From NCBI RefSeq assembly GCF_011075055.1, contig NC_058140.1, forward strand, positions 8,118,988 through 8,182,987: a stretch of DNA of 64,000 nt. The letters run 5' to 3'. Positions 34,801-48,177 of this stretch are shown here, piece after piece. Under the pieces are notes generated by a model. That model was not told the origin of the DNA. It searched no databases and saw only the letters and a list, made by a program, of their open reading frames with translations. Origin of the DNA: Mangifera indica (lineage: Eukaryota > Streptophyta > Magnoliopsida > Sapindales > Anacardiaceae). A program made the position numbers and the translations under genes. Within the stretch, counting starts at the first letter, position 1; the number at the start of each line of letters is the position of its first letter.

Positions 34801-35468
34801 TCGTCGCTCTCTTTGGACCATAGGTACTTTTTTGTGACAATCTGAATAGAGAATTCATGATAATTTTTCATATTTGTTGGCTAGTGGCTCATGTATATAT
34901 GTCATTGTATGTGTTTTTATTATAAACATCCTTTGGTGTGGTGGTAGTTTCGTTCATCATGGTAACTTTACTTATGTGGGCATGTCATCACTCTTATGTG
35001 AGTCTTTACAGTATTAAGGTGGGTTTATGGGTGATTCTCACCTAAGTTATTGTTTTAACTTCTTCTTAATTGATCAGAAACATAAGATGAGTGTTTGCCT
35101 TATTGAGTCTCAAGTTAGACTGCTCATAGGGGTCAACGTTTCTTTGGACCTACGTCTTTCTTGCAAGTGTAACACAACTGTAAGTCTTACTTATCTTTCT
35201 AGTGAAGTTTCCTTGCATAGTCAACTTGTACTTATTCCTTCTTCTTTATGTTTGTAGGCTAGATTTTATTTTTTTGTCGGGTGAAGTGATGGCTTACGTG
35301 AAGGATTTTCATGGACTCATAAGGAGGATTCCACTAGCAGGGGATAAGTTAAGTGGTTCTGATTGGGGTTACTATAGATCATAACTACTACATATTAGGC
35401 TCAAGACAACATTTATTTTGGTTACACTTTTTAACTGTGGTCTAAAATAACATAAACAACAATTTTGA

Positions 35469-35712
35469 TAGTATTGTATTTGGAAATTAATAATGAGCCA
35501 TGGTTGCAAAATAGTCGTTGCATTATGAGATATAAAGTAAATGATTTAATAGTGTTGTATTAGAGAATTAATAATAAGCCACCATTAAAAAAAAAACTAT
35601 AGCATTATAAAATATAAAACAATAGATTTAATAGTATTATATTAGGAAATTAACAATAAGTCATAGTTACAAAAAGAATTGTTGCATTATGGGATATAAA
35701 ACAACTTTAATA
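35469..35712. repeat. Three ~80-bp tandem repeats
   Basis: Units start at 35469, 35549 and 35631, each beginning ATAGTRTTRTATT and containing GAAATTAAYAATRAG then GCATTATRRRATATAAA. Origin unknown. Confidence 0.75.
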
Positions 35713-38088
35713 ACTATTGTAATAGATCAAAATATTAGCTATAATTTAATTAGATATAAAATGTTATGGTGCATCAAAACAATGACATTGTAAGAAGTCG
35801 GAAGATTTGACTCATTTTTTAAACTTAACTTAACTTAAGTTAAAAGGTGTTCTATTTGGTGTGACTTTTATTTTACTCGAATTTATTGTTTAAATCGGTG
35901 TCACCTTTAATTTTAGTTTGACAAACTTGAGAAAAATTCGAATCGGCCTATTTTTTATTTGAGCTGAATTTGAGTTAGGGATCTATGGGCTCAATTCGGT
36001 TTATATCCACTCTCAAAACAATTGTTAAGGCATTGTTGTTTTATGGCTGAATTACAATCCAAATTAGAAATCTGATCCAAACTAAACCAATTTTAATTCG
36101 GTCAATGTTGTTAATATAAATATGAATATTGTAGAATTTTATTTGATTGACTACAGGACTTTGCAATAGGGTTTGCGTATTTGTTTGTAGGCTTTCATTC
36201 ACTTGATAGAGTTAGCTTACACTTATCTATCTACAACAAAGGAGGGTCCCAATAGGCTTACAGTAGTGTCTGCTTCTCTTGATTTAATATCACCTATCAT
36301 TGACTTCTTTATGATGTAGTTGTTTCTTAGAGCTTGCATGATTGGTTTTGTTGTTTTGAATGTCTCTAGTCTTCCTATTATTCTTTTCACTATTAGATCA
36401 CAGAATGCAAAAACCAGCATTTAACATTAAATTATAAGGATTTTGTTATTTGAGATTCAGGAAATTATTTAGTGTTAAAGTTATTTCCCTATTAGAAACT
36501 TAGGTTATTCATTTTTCATGTCAGGAAAAGATTTCCTTTCTTATTAGATTTTGATTTCGAGTTTCTATCTATTTAGTGCTTGACATGTATAGCTTGGGCC
36601 TTAAGCCGTGATATAGAAATTGATTCATTGATGCTACTCTAGAAAGTTGATCACACTCTCAACTATCTTCTTACTGATCCTCTATCTATTGTCCTATAAT
36701 CTCTACTAGAATCTCTCTCTTCTTCTCTTTTTTTACCTCGCTTTCTACATCATTGCTTTTTGTTCATAGGACTTCTAATTTTCTATTATATACTTTATGA
36801 ATTGTAATTCTTCTCTTTTTTTTCCTTTTTGGAAAGGTTTTAAAAATGGTAAATGGCAAGCTTCTTCACATTTTTTAATATAGTTTTTTTTTTTTAAACC
36901 TCTTGAATGCTTTGTAAATTCTTATTTACTAAAAGTTAGATCTGGTAGATGTTATTAACTGTCTAGGTCAGACATGTCTTGGCAATCAGTAGGTATTGAT
37001 GTTTTTGTATCACCTGTGTAATTGGATTATTTAATAATGCAAAATCATCTTTCTTGAGGACAAATGATTTTAAGACCACTAACATATTGTAATTTATTAA
37101 CATATTGTGCTATTTCATCTTCTGAATAGAGACACATTAATATGTGGATATAAACTATAATTAATGATGCTTAAAACATTTATTAAATAAACTAAGACAA
37201 TAATTGATGATGCAAAGGATATGTTGCTTATTTCAGAGATTTATTGTTGTAATTAGCCCTTTCTCATGACCTTAAATTTTTTGTTGGTAAGTAGTTATTT
37301 GGCCTTACGTTTACCATCAAGTTCCAACAACACTATCGTATCACATCCATCAATAGGGACCCCTTCATATCAAACCTAAAAAACATGACAACCGTTGGAT
37401 CAATCTTTTTTATTGCCAAATACAACTGCTTAGACTTTTTTGCTTCATTCATGTAGTTATATTGTTCTAATTAACTGCTTAGACTTTTTTACTTCATTCT
37501 AAAAAACTTGACAACCGTTGCATCATTAATATTTCGTATTCATATTATCATTATTAGTCAAAAAAGTTCCAATACATGCATTCAATCATAAAGGTTTTTT
37601 TTTTTTTCTGCAAATGTCTTTGTTTAATTTTTGTCAAAGTACATAATTTTATTCTATTTGACGCCAAGATTTTGTTATCATATTACGTGTTTACAGTTTA
37701 TAGAGGAAGTGGTCTATTAAAATGTCACAAATTGTGATGACATTTATAGGTTTGATTGAGGCAGTGTATTAGTGATCTTGCCTCATCGTATATTATTTTT
37801 CAAGTAAAAATATGAAATTAAGAGGATTTATGTGAATTCATTTTTATCTTTTCTTACTTTATTTTTTTGGTGTTTTGTTTAGCCCTAGATGATGTTATAC
37901 AAGTGTCAATAAACTTTGTAAAGAAAGTTTTTTAAGGCCATCTCTGTACAATGCAGTTTTCCATTTACACTAAGACCTAATTGTGAAGAAGCGAAATGTA
38001 TTTAAATTTTCTACCTATTAAGGTTAAGGATTTTTTTTATTAAAAATTAGATGGATCAATGACTCAATCATTTTTTTTGTGTGTGTCT

Positions 38089-38143
38089 ACATACATACAT
38101 ACATACATACATACATACATACATACATACATACATACATACA

Positions 38144-38214
<71 letters not shown>
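38089..38214. repeat. Compound microsatellite (ACAT)n(AT)n
   Basis: About 21 ACAT units followed by about 21 AT units. An open frame across it is an artefact. Confidence 0.97.
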
Positions 38215-38220
<6 letters not shown>

Positions 38221-38428
38221 ATTACTAGTTCTTTTTACATATCGATTAAAAAGGAATAAGGTTGTACTCTATTAAAATTTTAATTTAACACTCCTAATAC
38301 TCTTATGTTGTTCCAATTTTCTTGACCAAACTTTTTGCTTCATAGGTTTGAGTTATTTATTATAGGATCATTAAAAGTTAATTTTTTGTGTATTACATAT
38401 ATTTGCAGTCTATTAAGGCATGAATGAA

Positions 38429-39245
38429 AAGGATAAGAGTTGAATGAATCTTCCTAGTTATAGTTATGAATATATAAATGGGCTAAATGATTTTATCAAC
38501 AAAGCATTTTCCTTGACAGCTCATGGGAATGTAATTTTATGCCCATACAAGAAGTGTCATTTACATTATTCGTATTGTAGAAACATAGTAGATGAGCATT
38601 TGATTATTGATGGAATAACTCCAAGGTACAATTATTGGTATTTTCATGGGGAAGTACTAGATTCAAGTATGATTATAGATGGCATGGGCCAATTTGATGG
38701 AAGGGATATGGGTGATGATATAGATGGATTGTTGCAAGACATTTTTAGGAATGTAATCAATTAAGATATTTCATGTAACCAAGAATTTAGAAAAGTCAAA
38801 CAGACAAGGCTAAGAAATTATTTAAATTATTTGAGGGAAGGAAAAATGAGTTATATCTGGGTTGTCAAAATTTTTCAAAGTTATCTTTCACCATTCACTT
38901 ATGCCTTTTGAAATGCCTCCACAGAATCATTAATGCAGTGATTACTAATATTTTAGAGTTGCTTAGAGAGGCATTTCCTTATGCAAAATTGCCTACATCT
39001 TTTAATGCAGCTAAGAAAATGGTGAAAGACTTAGGGCTTGAATATCAAAAAATACATCCATGTCCTAATGATTGCAAGCTATTTTGGGATGAGAATGAGA
39101 CATTAAGCTCATGTAAGGTATGTGGTGCATTTATATGGAAATCCAATAGGAATGGTTAGGAAAGGTTATTTGAAAAATGGTATTGAATCCTTATAAAAGT
39201 TTTTAGATATTTTCCATTGATTCCTAAGCTTCAACAGTTGTTTAT
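38429..39245 (+). pseudogene. CACTA (En/Spm) TNP2-like transposase fragment
   Basis: The first part (38444-38764) is the transposase-associated N-terminal domain, with C-P-Y-K-K-C then E-H-L-I-I-D-G-I and W-Y-F-H-G-E. The second part (about 38830-39159) has L-L-R-E-A-F-P, then C-P-N-D-C-K-L-F-W and C-K-V-C-G, typical of the start of the TNP2 core. A third scrap reads F-R-Y-F-P-L-I-P-K-L-Q near 39200-39235. Frameshifts separate the parts and the catalytic centre is missing. The fragment runs straight into gypsy protease sequence. No CACTA termini were found nearby. Confidence 0.85.
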
Positions 39246-39359
39246 GTGTGGCCTAAAGAGTCAAGACAGAGTTATCAGATAGTAGGTCGATAGTAAGTGA
39301 TGAGACATTTATGGGACAAATGATAAAAATTTAAGGCAGATAATTTCTTGTGGACCTAA

Positions 39360-41290
39360 TGGCTTTTTAGATGCTAGATTTTGATAGGATTCTAGGAATG
39401 GATTTCTTGGGGGAGAAATGAAGCTGAATTAATTATCAATGTAAGAAAGTCTAATTTAGTCTTGAATATGAAGACCAGTTTGAGTTTGGTGAGAAGGACA
39501 TCAAAAGCATGATGATTAGTGTCATATAGGCAAGAAAAATGTTAAGTAAAGAGTGCACAGGTTTCTTGGATTATGTGGTGAGCAATGTAGAGAAAAAGCC
39601 CAAGTATAATGGAGACATTAGTCACTCAAAAGTTTCTAGATGTATTTCTAAAAGAGTTATCAAAATTAGCTCTTAAGTGAGAGATAGAGTTCGATATAAA
39701 ACTGACACTAAGCGTAACACCTATTTCAAAATCACCTTATAAAATTGTCTAACTAAGTTATAAGAATTAATGAAACAGCTCTAAGAGTTACTTGAAAATG
39801 GTTTCATCAATCCGAGTCATTCTCTCTGAGGAGCGCCCATCCTATTTGTTAAAAAGAAAAATGGGTCCATGAAGATGTGCACAGATTAAAGAGAAATGAA
39901 TAAGGTAACAGTGAAAAACAAGTACTAACTGCCTAGAGTAAATGATTTATTTGATCAGTTGAGATGATCAATAATGTTCTCAAAGATAAACCTAAGGTCA
40001 AGTTACCATCAGGTAAAGGTGGCTAAGTAGGATATACCTAAGATAACTTTCTAAATATGGTATGGTCATTTCAAGTTTATAGAGATATCATTCTAATTTA
40101 CCAATGCCTTCCAATTTTCATGGACTTGATGAACTGAGTATTCCATGACTACTTAGATAAGTTTATTGTGGTTTTCATACATGACATTCCAGTGTACTCT
40201 AAGAGTCACGACGAGCATAAGTAACACCTAAGGTTTACCTTACAAAAGTTAAAGGAAAAAAATATGAATTTTGACTTAATAGAGTATCTTTCTTGAAGCA
40301 CGTGGTCTTAGAAAAAGGTATATCAGTTAACCTGAGTAAGATAGAGGCAATATTAGACTGGTAGAGATCAAAGACTGTCAAAGAGATTCACAGATTTTTG
40401 GGTTTAGTGGTGTACTAAAAAAGGTTTGTTTAAGGGTTTGCTAAGCTAGCGAAACCTCTCACATCTATTAAAAAGAAGGAAACTCAATTCCAATAGTCAA
40501 ATGCATGTAAGAGGAGTTTCTAAGCTTTAAAGAAGATATTGTTGGCCCTACTAAAGGAGGGGGCCTAATATGATTTGTATACCGATACATCTTACAGTGA
40601 TTTGATAGTAGTACTGATATAGCAAGGCAAGATGATTTAGAGCTAGCAGTGATAGGGTTTGCCCTTAAAATTTGAAGGTATTACCTATATGAAGTTAGAT
40701 GCAATATCTACATGAATTATAAAAGTCTTAGATACTTTTCCACTCAAAAAGTGTTTAACATGAGATACAGGAGTTGACTCGAGTTAGTAGAGGACTATGA
40801 TTATGATATTAAGTATCATCTAGACAAAGCAAATGTAGTCATAGATACCCTCAATAGAAAAGTGTTTTTGTCACAATTTATAATTCAGAGAGAGATTCAA
40901 ACAAATTTGGATTAAGAGCAATTGAGTTAATGATTAGGGCTCTAGCAAATTAGGATCAAATTCATGTTAGTGGAGAATATTAAGACAACTTAACTCAAGG
41001 ATTATTGGTGTAAGGAAAGAGTCTAAAAAATTTTGGATGGTCTCAAGATAGACTTTTAGATGGCAAATGGTGTTCATAAGTTCAGAGGTAGAGTTAGTAT
41101 CCCACCTGTGAATGAGTTAAGGTAAAGAATTCTTGCAAAGGCTCATAACTCTTTTTACTACCCATCTTAAGGGTGTAAAGATATACCAAGATTTAAAGAG
41201 TTTTTGGTAGTTCGACATGAAAAGAGATGTGGGTAAGTATGTTGCTAACTATCTCATTTATCAGTAGATTATGACTAAATAATAAGGCTA
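39360..41290 (+). pseudogene. Ty3/gypsy pol fragment, probably Tekay/Del-like chromovirus
   Basis: Protease region near 39365-39600 (I-L-G-M-D-F-L, then A-R-K-M-L-S-K-E-C), reverse transcriptase about 39690-40330 in shifting frames (L-F-V-K-K-K-N-G-S-M-K-M-C-T-D, then a V-F-I-H-D-I-P-V-Y-S-K block where the Y-x-D-D motif has decayed), RNase H about 40565-40860 and the start of integrase to 41290. RT and RNase H before integrase defines Ty3/gypsy. Many stops. Left end abuts the CACTA fragment; right end is truncated in integrase. Confidence 0.85.
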
Positions 41291-42860
41291 CATAACAAGT
41301 CTCATCAATATCCAACCTTATTACTCTCACAAATATCGTCACTTATGCATATAGTTGATGACTATCTAGTTGTATAACACTAGCTTTAGGTTGCTAACTT
41401 TTAGATTTGGATTTACTTGATCTGAGTTTGCATCATCATCCACATAATTAGACACCTTATCTATGTCTTTCCTGAATTCCTCATCCTTTATTAAGTTATT
41501 ATCCTTTTTATATAACTCTGACCTCTTTATGCACATAGCCTAGGGGTATAAACATCTTTTATCTTTGTCTAAAGATACACGGTCGTGTACTTCTCAACCC
41601 ATGCCTCTGTGTCTCATAAACCATATACACAGGTGTGTAATACTCGACACTTATAGAGCAAGTGCATACGAGAGGTGACTTAGGCATGCTCTTGTGTACT
41701 TAGATCCACATGTATGAGCCATGTGTCCTCTAACACATGTTATCCATTTTTTAAAAGCTATTCACAAGCGTACATCCCATACCATATGATTGTGCATTTC
41801 TCTTCTTAGAATGAGAGCAAAATCCACAAGTTTTCAAAATTTCTGGAATGACATATGACGTGTATAGGGTCATACATGGTCATATGTCATGATTTGAAAA
41901 TTGCACCTTAGGGTTTCTATATTGTTCTAGTCATGCAAATAGTCATTCAAACATATATTCAAGCCAATACAAGAAATCTTTAAGTTGCCTAGGCAATGCA
42001 CTTTCTAAAGATCATGCTTGATAACCAATATACACATCAAACCAATGGCATTATCAAACTATCAAGTTAAAACACATAATTATCCTACACTCAAAAGACT
42101 AGGTAGGCATATAACTTTTCATAATGGCATACAAGATCAAGTACATCAAACAAATCATCATACTCTGGTCTATACAACATTAAATCATGTTAATACTAGA
42201 GGACTTCAAAGATTCCAGGATTAAAATAAAGGAAATTGTTCCACTTACTTGGATTCTAGTGACAAAGCTTCTCTTGTATGGCTATGGTGATTTCGGTGAT
42301 TAGTGGTGACTCTTCATGTGACCACAAACTTCTCTCTTACACTCTTTCACTTTTTGAGCTACTAAAAAGTAAAAGAACCCATAAGAATAAAGGTTGATCA
42401 CATTTTTATTTTATCTTCATGATGTAATACATGGCCATATGTCTAGTTGCATAACTAAGGCAACCCCTTGTGAAAAAGAGAGATAACTCACATGACCAAG
42501 ATGTCAATCAATTGCTCTAGTATATAATTTTAGTTCAGGTTCTACGTATAGATGTTTCCACTGAGTAAGGTTATGATCACACTAGATAAGGATCTAAGGA
42601 GTGGTTCTCTAGTGACCAAACAGTATATAGTTTAACTAAGAGTTAAGATATGTAGACTAGATATTTCCTAGAGTGCTGTGCAGACTAAGTTAATAAATAA
42701 GACACACCATCATCCTTATAAGAGTTTAATGTTAACTCCAAATGACAGAGATAGTATATATTGAGATAAAGGGCATTTTATGTGTTTTAACAATAACTCA
42801 CCCACTTTTATGTGTGCAGGTGTAGATGATTATGATGGTTACAGGATAAGTAATGGTTAG
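41291..42860. other. Non-coding stretch with gypsy LTR-like text
   Basis: No gene. Segments such as CACGGTCGTGTAC, GCCTCTGTGTCTC and CATATGTCATG around 41575-41900 resemble the ACACGGCCGTGT motifs often seen in LTRs and UTRs of plant gypsy elements. Boundaries cannot be set by eye. Confidence 0.35.
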
Positions 42861-43840
42861 TGTTAGGTTAAGTGCCCTAGAGCTAATCAAATTTAGCATT
42901 TATGAATGTAATTTTATATTAATAATTAATAAAAGGATTGCTTGTTATTTAATTCATATATTGACTATTTATATGATTGTACAAATAACATGCCCTTAGA
43001 ATAATAAAATTGTGAAAAAGGAATCGGATGATTAATAATGAGAACCATATGTGAACATTTAGTGATCATTTTAAAAACATCCATAATTTCAACATTGCAA
43101 TGAATAAAGGCAGGTGTAATGATGATGAGATTATCATAGTGTTGAGTGACCCTACCAAAAGTGATAATAGTTCTCACATATCAAAGTTATTATAGACAGT
43201 TTAGTGCAACATATGGATGCACATTGCAAATGTGTTCATCGAACTAACCTAACCAAAGGATATTTATATGGATAGTTGTTTCAATGTCTTTGGAATAAAT
43301 CCTCTGAACACTATAGGTGCATGTAATCATTTTGCTTGAGGTTGCTAGACCATCTCGTGTAAGGATTGCTATGGTTTGACGTTATATAACATGTTGTCAA
43401 AATTAGGGTAGTTATAAAAGTAGTAATCGACTATATTGTGAGATACATGGAGGCTATAGTTGATCAATAAAGGAATCATTAAGATAAACACATTTTTATG
43501 TCTCAACCTTAAAAGATATTGATTGACAAAAGGATTGAATTACACCTACCGATGATATTATCAAAGCTAAAGAGATATCTGCTGACACTTTGTTATTTAG
43601 GTGGTCATAATGCTTTGTTACAAGCCAATCTTGGTTTATGTCTAAATTTATCTCAAATTCAGACACTACTACCTCAATAGAAAGCTTATAGATGCCACAC
43701 ATATAGGGGTTAATTTGAACCTAGAGATGAGGATTATTTGGTGGTAAACCAAGTGTTTAAGAAAGAGAGAAAAACTGCAAATGGACTGGGTTTGCCTAAA
43801 GGGTTGAGAGGACTCGATTTAACTATACCTTGACAAAAGT
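42861..43840 (+). mobile_element. Copia family X LTR, first of two abutting copies
   Basis: Starts TGTTAGGTTAAGTGCCCTAGAGC and follows the family X block order. About 150 bp are missing near 43475 (the join lies between the GTTGATCAATAAAGG and AATCATTAAGATAAACAC blocks), and the last ~480 bp are absent. It stops 16 bases before the next copy. The bases before each start are alike (TAATGGTTAG and CAATGGTCAG). Confidence 0.75.
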
Positions 43841-45980
43841 GATGATCAATGGTCAGTGTTAAGATAGGTGTCCTAAAGCCAATAGAATTTAGCATTTGTG
43901 AATGTAATTTTATAATAATAATTAATTAAAGAATTATTTGTTATTTAATTCATATGTAGACTATTTATATGATAGCACGAATAACATACTCTTAAATGGT
44001 AGAACTATGACAAGGGGATCAAATGACTAATCTGAGAACCATTTAGTGGTCATTCTAGACATGTTTATAATCCCAACATTACAATAACTAAGAGCATGTG
44101 TAATAATGATAGGATAATCATAGTGTTGAATAACTTTACCAAAAGTGGCAAATGTTCTCATGTGTCGAAGCTATCATAGATAGTTTGGTGCAACACATGA
44201 GTACACATTCTAGATATATTTATCAAACTAACCTAACCAAAGGATATTTATATGAATAGTTATTTTAGTATCTATAGAATAAAACCTCTGAACACTGAAG
44301 GTGTATGTGATCCTTTGACTCCTTTGACTTAAAGTCGGTAGACTATTTCATGTAAAGGTTAGTATGGTTTGACATTATCTAACTTGTTGTTGTAATTAAG
44401 GTAACTATAAAGGTAGTAATCAACCATATTATGAGATACATGAAGGTTGTGGTTTATCGATAAATGATTCATCAATCCTGAGTGCAAAAAAAGATATGAG
44501 AATACTGAATGACATTTGTGACAGCTTGAATTTATGGTCACAATAGGATAAGGTTGTAGCCTAATTTATGTTAGTCATTGATGTGTATTAGTTCATATCG
44601 AGGAATCACTAAGATAGACATATTTTTATATCTCATCCTTGAGAGATATTGGTTGATGAAAGAATTGAATTGCATAAAATTGTGATGTTGTAAAAGCTTA
44701 AGAGATGTCCGTTAACATTCTATCATATAGGTTGTCATGATGTTTTGGTACAAACTAATATTCGTTTGTGTTTAAATTCACCTAGACTTTAGACACAACC
44801 AATTTGATAAAGAGTTTATAAGTCACATGCATAAATGAGTTGATTGCTTATTGATAATCCTCAAGTTCAAGATCGAAATAGAGACCATGAATAGACTGGG
44901 TGTAACATCCCTCCCCAAAATTACTATCCTTCGAAAGAGAAATGTTATAAATTAATATTCAAAGCGTCTATTTTTTTTTTTTTTTGAAAAAACTACTTTA
45001 AACTAAACTCATTACTAAAAGTGTTTAGAAATTATTCTAAGAAAACTGAAAATCTAGAAGTGAATAAAAAATGTATATATCCTATATGAAAATTTATCTG
45101 AAAGCATCTAAAGACATGGAGTAATCATATACAACTGTATATCCATCTCAAGAAGGTCAAAAGTCAATAAGACATGCGACTATATGCATGTAACATAAAC
45201 CAGAGATAACTTACTCTAACCAGATCTATCTTCGCTGACCTGACTCTACCTTGTAGCTACCATGATCACTTTTACCTGCAATCATGAAAGAAAAGAAAGT
45301 GAGAGATAAGAACACTCAGTAAGGAGAAAGAATTAAGTAAACTATCTCCTTTCTTATTCTAACTCACTCTCGGGACTCAATCTTACATCATAACCTTCAT
45401 AAGGAATCGAAGGGATAATATAGTTTATTCTTTACTATTTGGGTCATACTTTGTCCTATCTTGTGTCTATTTGATACTTTTCAAAATTTGACTATAAGGA
45501 TTTGACACTTTTCTAAGCTCGAGCTCTCTTCCTTTCTCTCACTATACTATTTTTGAATCTGAATTAAACTCTACTACAAGCATGCTCTACTACGAATAGA
45601 CCCTACTGTGGGTCTATATCCTACTATAGACGTGTCCTACTATAGACATACCCTACTACGGGCGATGTAGTGTAAAATACCCCTTTATAGTTCATAGAAT
45701 GCATAGGTCCGTTATATCTTACTAATATTGCTTCCATCAAAAACTATTCATAACCCACCAGACCATACTCTTAGAACAACCCTTGAATCTTGAGCCCCAA
45801 ATTCCTTTTCTTGCTTTTTTTCCTCTTCTTGCTTTTCTTTCTTTTCTTCTTCTTTTCTTTTTATCTCTTTTTGTTCATTTCCTTTCTTTCCTTTCTCCCT
45901 TTTCTTTTTCTCCTCCTTTTCTTTCTTTTTTTCTTTCCAAAATTGTAAATCAATGTTCACAAAACCGTTCACTTAATACA

Positions 45981-46545
45981 GTAGTCTTTTTCTTCATGCA
46001 ATTTAATAGTCCAAATGGTCTTTCATTTATACAAGCTATATATCATTGAAACAATGATTCAAAGAGCTTTCCAACAAGCTATAACAGTACTCATGATTCA
46101 TCAAATAAGGTAGTCAAAAAGTAGGATGAAATCAGTGACAAAAAATGATATTTACTATTTATTTGGTAAGATAGTCTTTTTGTTCATGCAATTTAACAGT
46201 CTGAACGGTCTCTAATTCATATTAGCTAAATATCATTGAAAAGAAGATTAAAAGAGCTTTCCAACAAGCTATAATAGCACCCATGATTCATCAGATAAGG
46301 TAGCCAAAATGTGGGATGAATTTAATGGCAAAAAATTGTATTCACCGTTTATTTGGTAAGGCAGTCTTTTTGTTCATGCAATTTGCCAGTCCAGCCGGTC
46401 CCTAATTCATACAAGTTATATATCATTGAAAAGATTATTCAAATAAATTTCCAACAAACTATAATATAACTCATGATTCATCAGATATGGTAGCCAAAAC
46501 GTGGGACAAATTCAGTGATAAAACAATAAATATCATCCAATTCTC
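45981..46545 (+). repeat. Three 190-bp tandem repeats inside the gypsy LTR
   Basis: Units begin at 45981, 46171 and 46361 with (G/A)YAGTCTTTTTSTTCATGC and share TATATATCATTGAAA, TTTCCAACAARCTATAAYA and CATGATTCATCARATA. The period is exactly 190 twice. Confidence 0.9.
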
Positions 46546-46923
46546 TGCCATGAACAAACTAACACATATAGATACCCCAAATGGCAAAACAATATTTCTC
46601 AACTGGCGCCCTCCTTTTTGTGTTCCTTCTTGGATCACCAAAACCACCTTAAATCAACACAAAACACACTAACATCTTCATATAACATGTATCCAATATA
46701 TATAAACATAGAAAAAAAGGGAAAAGAAAGAAATCTTTCAGTTACCAAAGCTCCAAAAGTGTTTTCTCTTCTTTTCTTTCCTTACTTTTTTTCCAAAACC
46801 CTTCAAATCATCCACTTTTTTTTCTAAAAACAAAGAAAAAGCATGAAAAATGTTACTTTTTCTGGAAGAGATGGAGAAGATGATGGAAAAAGTATAAGTT
46901 TCCTTTTTTTTTTACTTTTCTCT

Positions 46924-46925
<2 letters not shown>

Positions 46926-46978
<53 letters not shown>

Positions 46979-47033
46979 TATATACATATATATATACATA
47001 TATATATACATATATATATACATATATATATAC

Positions 47034-47091
<58 letters not shown>

Positions 47092-47099
47092 AACATATA
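46926..47099. repeat. TA microsatellite with 12-bp higher-order CATATATATATA repeat
   Basis: Alternating TA for about 170 bp, with a C every 12 bases between 46973 and 47045. Open frames across it are artefacts. Confidence 0.97.
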
Positions 47100-47807
47100 T
47101 ATTTAAAACTATAAATATCTCAAAGCAAGGCTAAAGACATAAATGCCTCTGGAATGTACCTAAGGGTATTACACTGGGTTTACCCAATGGGTTGAGAAGA
47201 CTTGAGTTTGACTATGCCTTAACCAAGTGACACTCGTGCACTTGGTGTGATAGTGTCGACCATGCAAATGTATGATGTTGGTCAGTACCATGTAACAAAG
47301 GTTACATGACCGACACACTTAAGTGTGCTAGTCCTGCAAGTGAAACATGTCAGTTGGGCATTTTACATGCCAATTGTGCATGTGTATTGAAGGTGTTATA
47401 TACGCTTGGAATTTCAACCATGCTTAAACACTCGCACATATAAAATACAGGTATAAGTTTTTGCAAAAGATACAACAAACAAGAAAGTAGAAACAGGAAT
47501 AAAACCCTAGTCATCTATCATGTTTTCTCTCCTCTTGCCTAAACAATAAATCTAGTCAAGAGCCCTAGTAACCTTTTTGTCTTTATCTGCTCTATGGCTA
47601 CCAAGTCGTCGTCTTATGAGGATTGGATAATGTTCTTTCTCTTGCAACATGAAGGTTGAAAGAGATATCAACGTAGGTATAAACCTAAAACACCCTATAA
47701 GTGTTTTGCATGTTTATGAATGTGTGCTTAAAACGAGTATCCTAGTCAAGGTTTTTAGGTTTGCTTGTATTTAGAGTTTTTAAATTTAATTGAGCTGCCA
47801 GTTATCA

Positions 47808-48177
47808 GTACCCTAAAAACCTTACATTTTTTTATTATTTCTCTTTCCATGTCTCAAAATCAAATGTTGAAATACGACACAAAAGGTTAGGTCATCCTAA
47901 CCATGATACAATTTTGTCGATTTTAAATTCAATGAATGTTGGAGATAATAAAATTCTTGATTTATCTTTTTCATTGCATGTCAATATGGCAAACTACATC
48001 AAAATACCTTTCCTAAGTTTGATTCAAAGAGTTTCTAGCCATTTGAGCTTATACATTCAGATTTATAGGTCTATCTCTAGTTATATCTAATGAAGGTTAG
48101 AATTATTACATTCACTTCATATATGATCTTAGTAGATTTACATGGATGTTTCCATTGAAGTGCAAGTTTGTAGCTAA
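47808..48177 (+). pseudogene. Copia integrase fragment of another lineage
   Basis: Reads R-L-G-H-P-N-H-D-T near 47887-47915 (the H-H half of the integrase zinc site), then an eroded H-S-D block near 48055-48070 and W-M-F-P-L-K-C-K near 48140-48167. Stops and shifts throughout. It closes where the decayed MITE begins. Confidence 0.75.

Larger units (their letters stand above)
34120..38040. other. Long AT-rich stretch without a recognisable gene
   Basis: No open frame with a known domain or convincing exon structure. It holds the SINE-like segment (34638-34800), the 80-bp repeats (35469-35712), T-rich runs and a small local duplication at 37376-37530 (ACTGCTTAGACTTTTTT twice, GACAACCGTTG twice). 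The segment 35820-36080 has sequence of the type CGAATTT/GAGCTGAATTTGAG that resembles decayed MITE ends but has no clear boundary. Confidence 0.5.
44901..47173 (+). mobile_element. Ty3/gypsy solo LTR with perfect 5-bp target duplication
   Basis: 2273 bp beginning TGTAACATCCCTCCCC and ending GGTATTACA, a terminus pair typical of plant gypsy LTRs, flanked by CTGGG at 44896-44900 and 47174-47178. Internal features are a run of CTACTAYRG-type short repeats (45590-45670), a pyrimidine-rich tract (45800-45945), three 190-bp tandem repeats and a long TA microsatellite. No gag-pol is attached, so it arose by LTR-LTR recombination. Confidence 0.92.
43857..47807 (+). mobile_element. Copia family X LTR, second copy, split by a gypsy solo LTR
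   Basis: Starts TGTTAAGATAGGTGTCCTAAAGCC and ends GCTGCCAGTTATCA, like the LTRs of element 4. Joining 43857-44900 to 47179-47807 gives an uninterrupted LTR of about 1.67 kb, the length of its relatives. It is followed by unrelated copia integrase, so it is a solo LTR or the end of a truncated element. Confidence 0.78.

Noticed and set aside
45748..46049. Overlapping open frames rich in Lys/Glu on one strand and Phe/Ser on the other
   Set aside because: They come from the pyrimidine-rich tract of the gypsy LTR, not a gene.
46843..47091. Open frames of alternating Tyr-Ile
   Set aside because: Pure consequence of the TA microsatellite.
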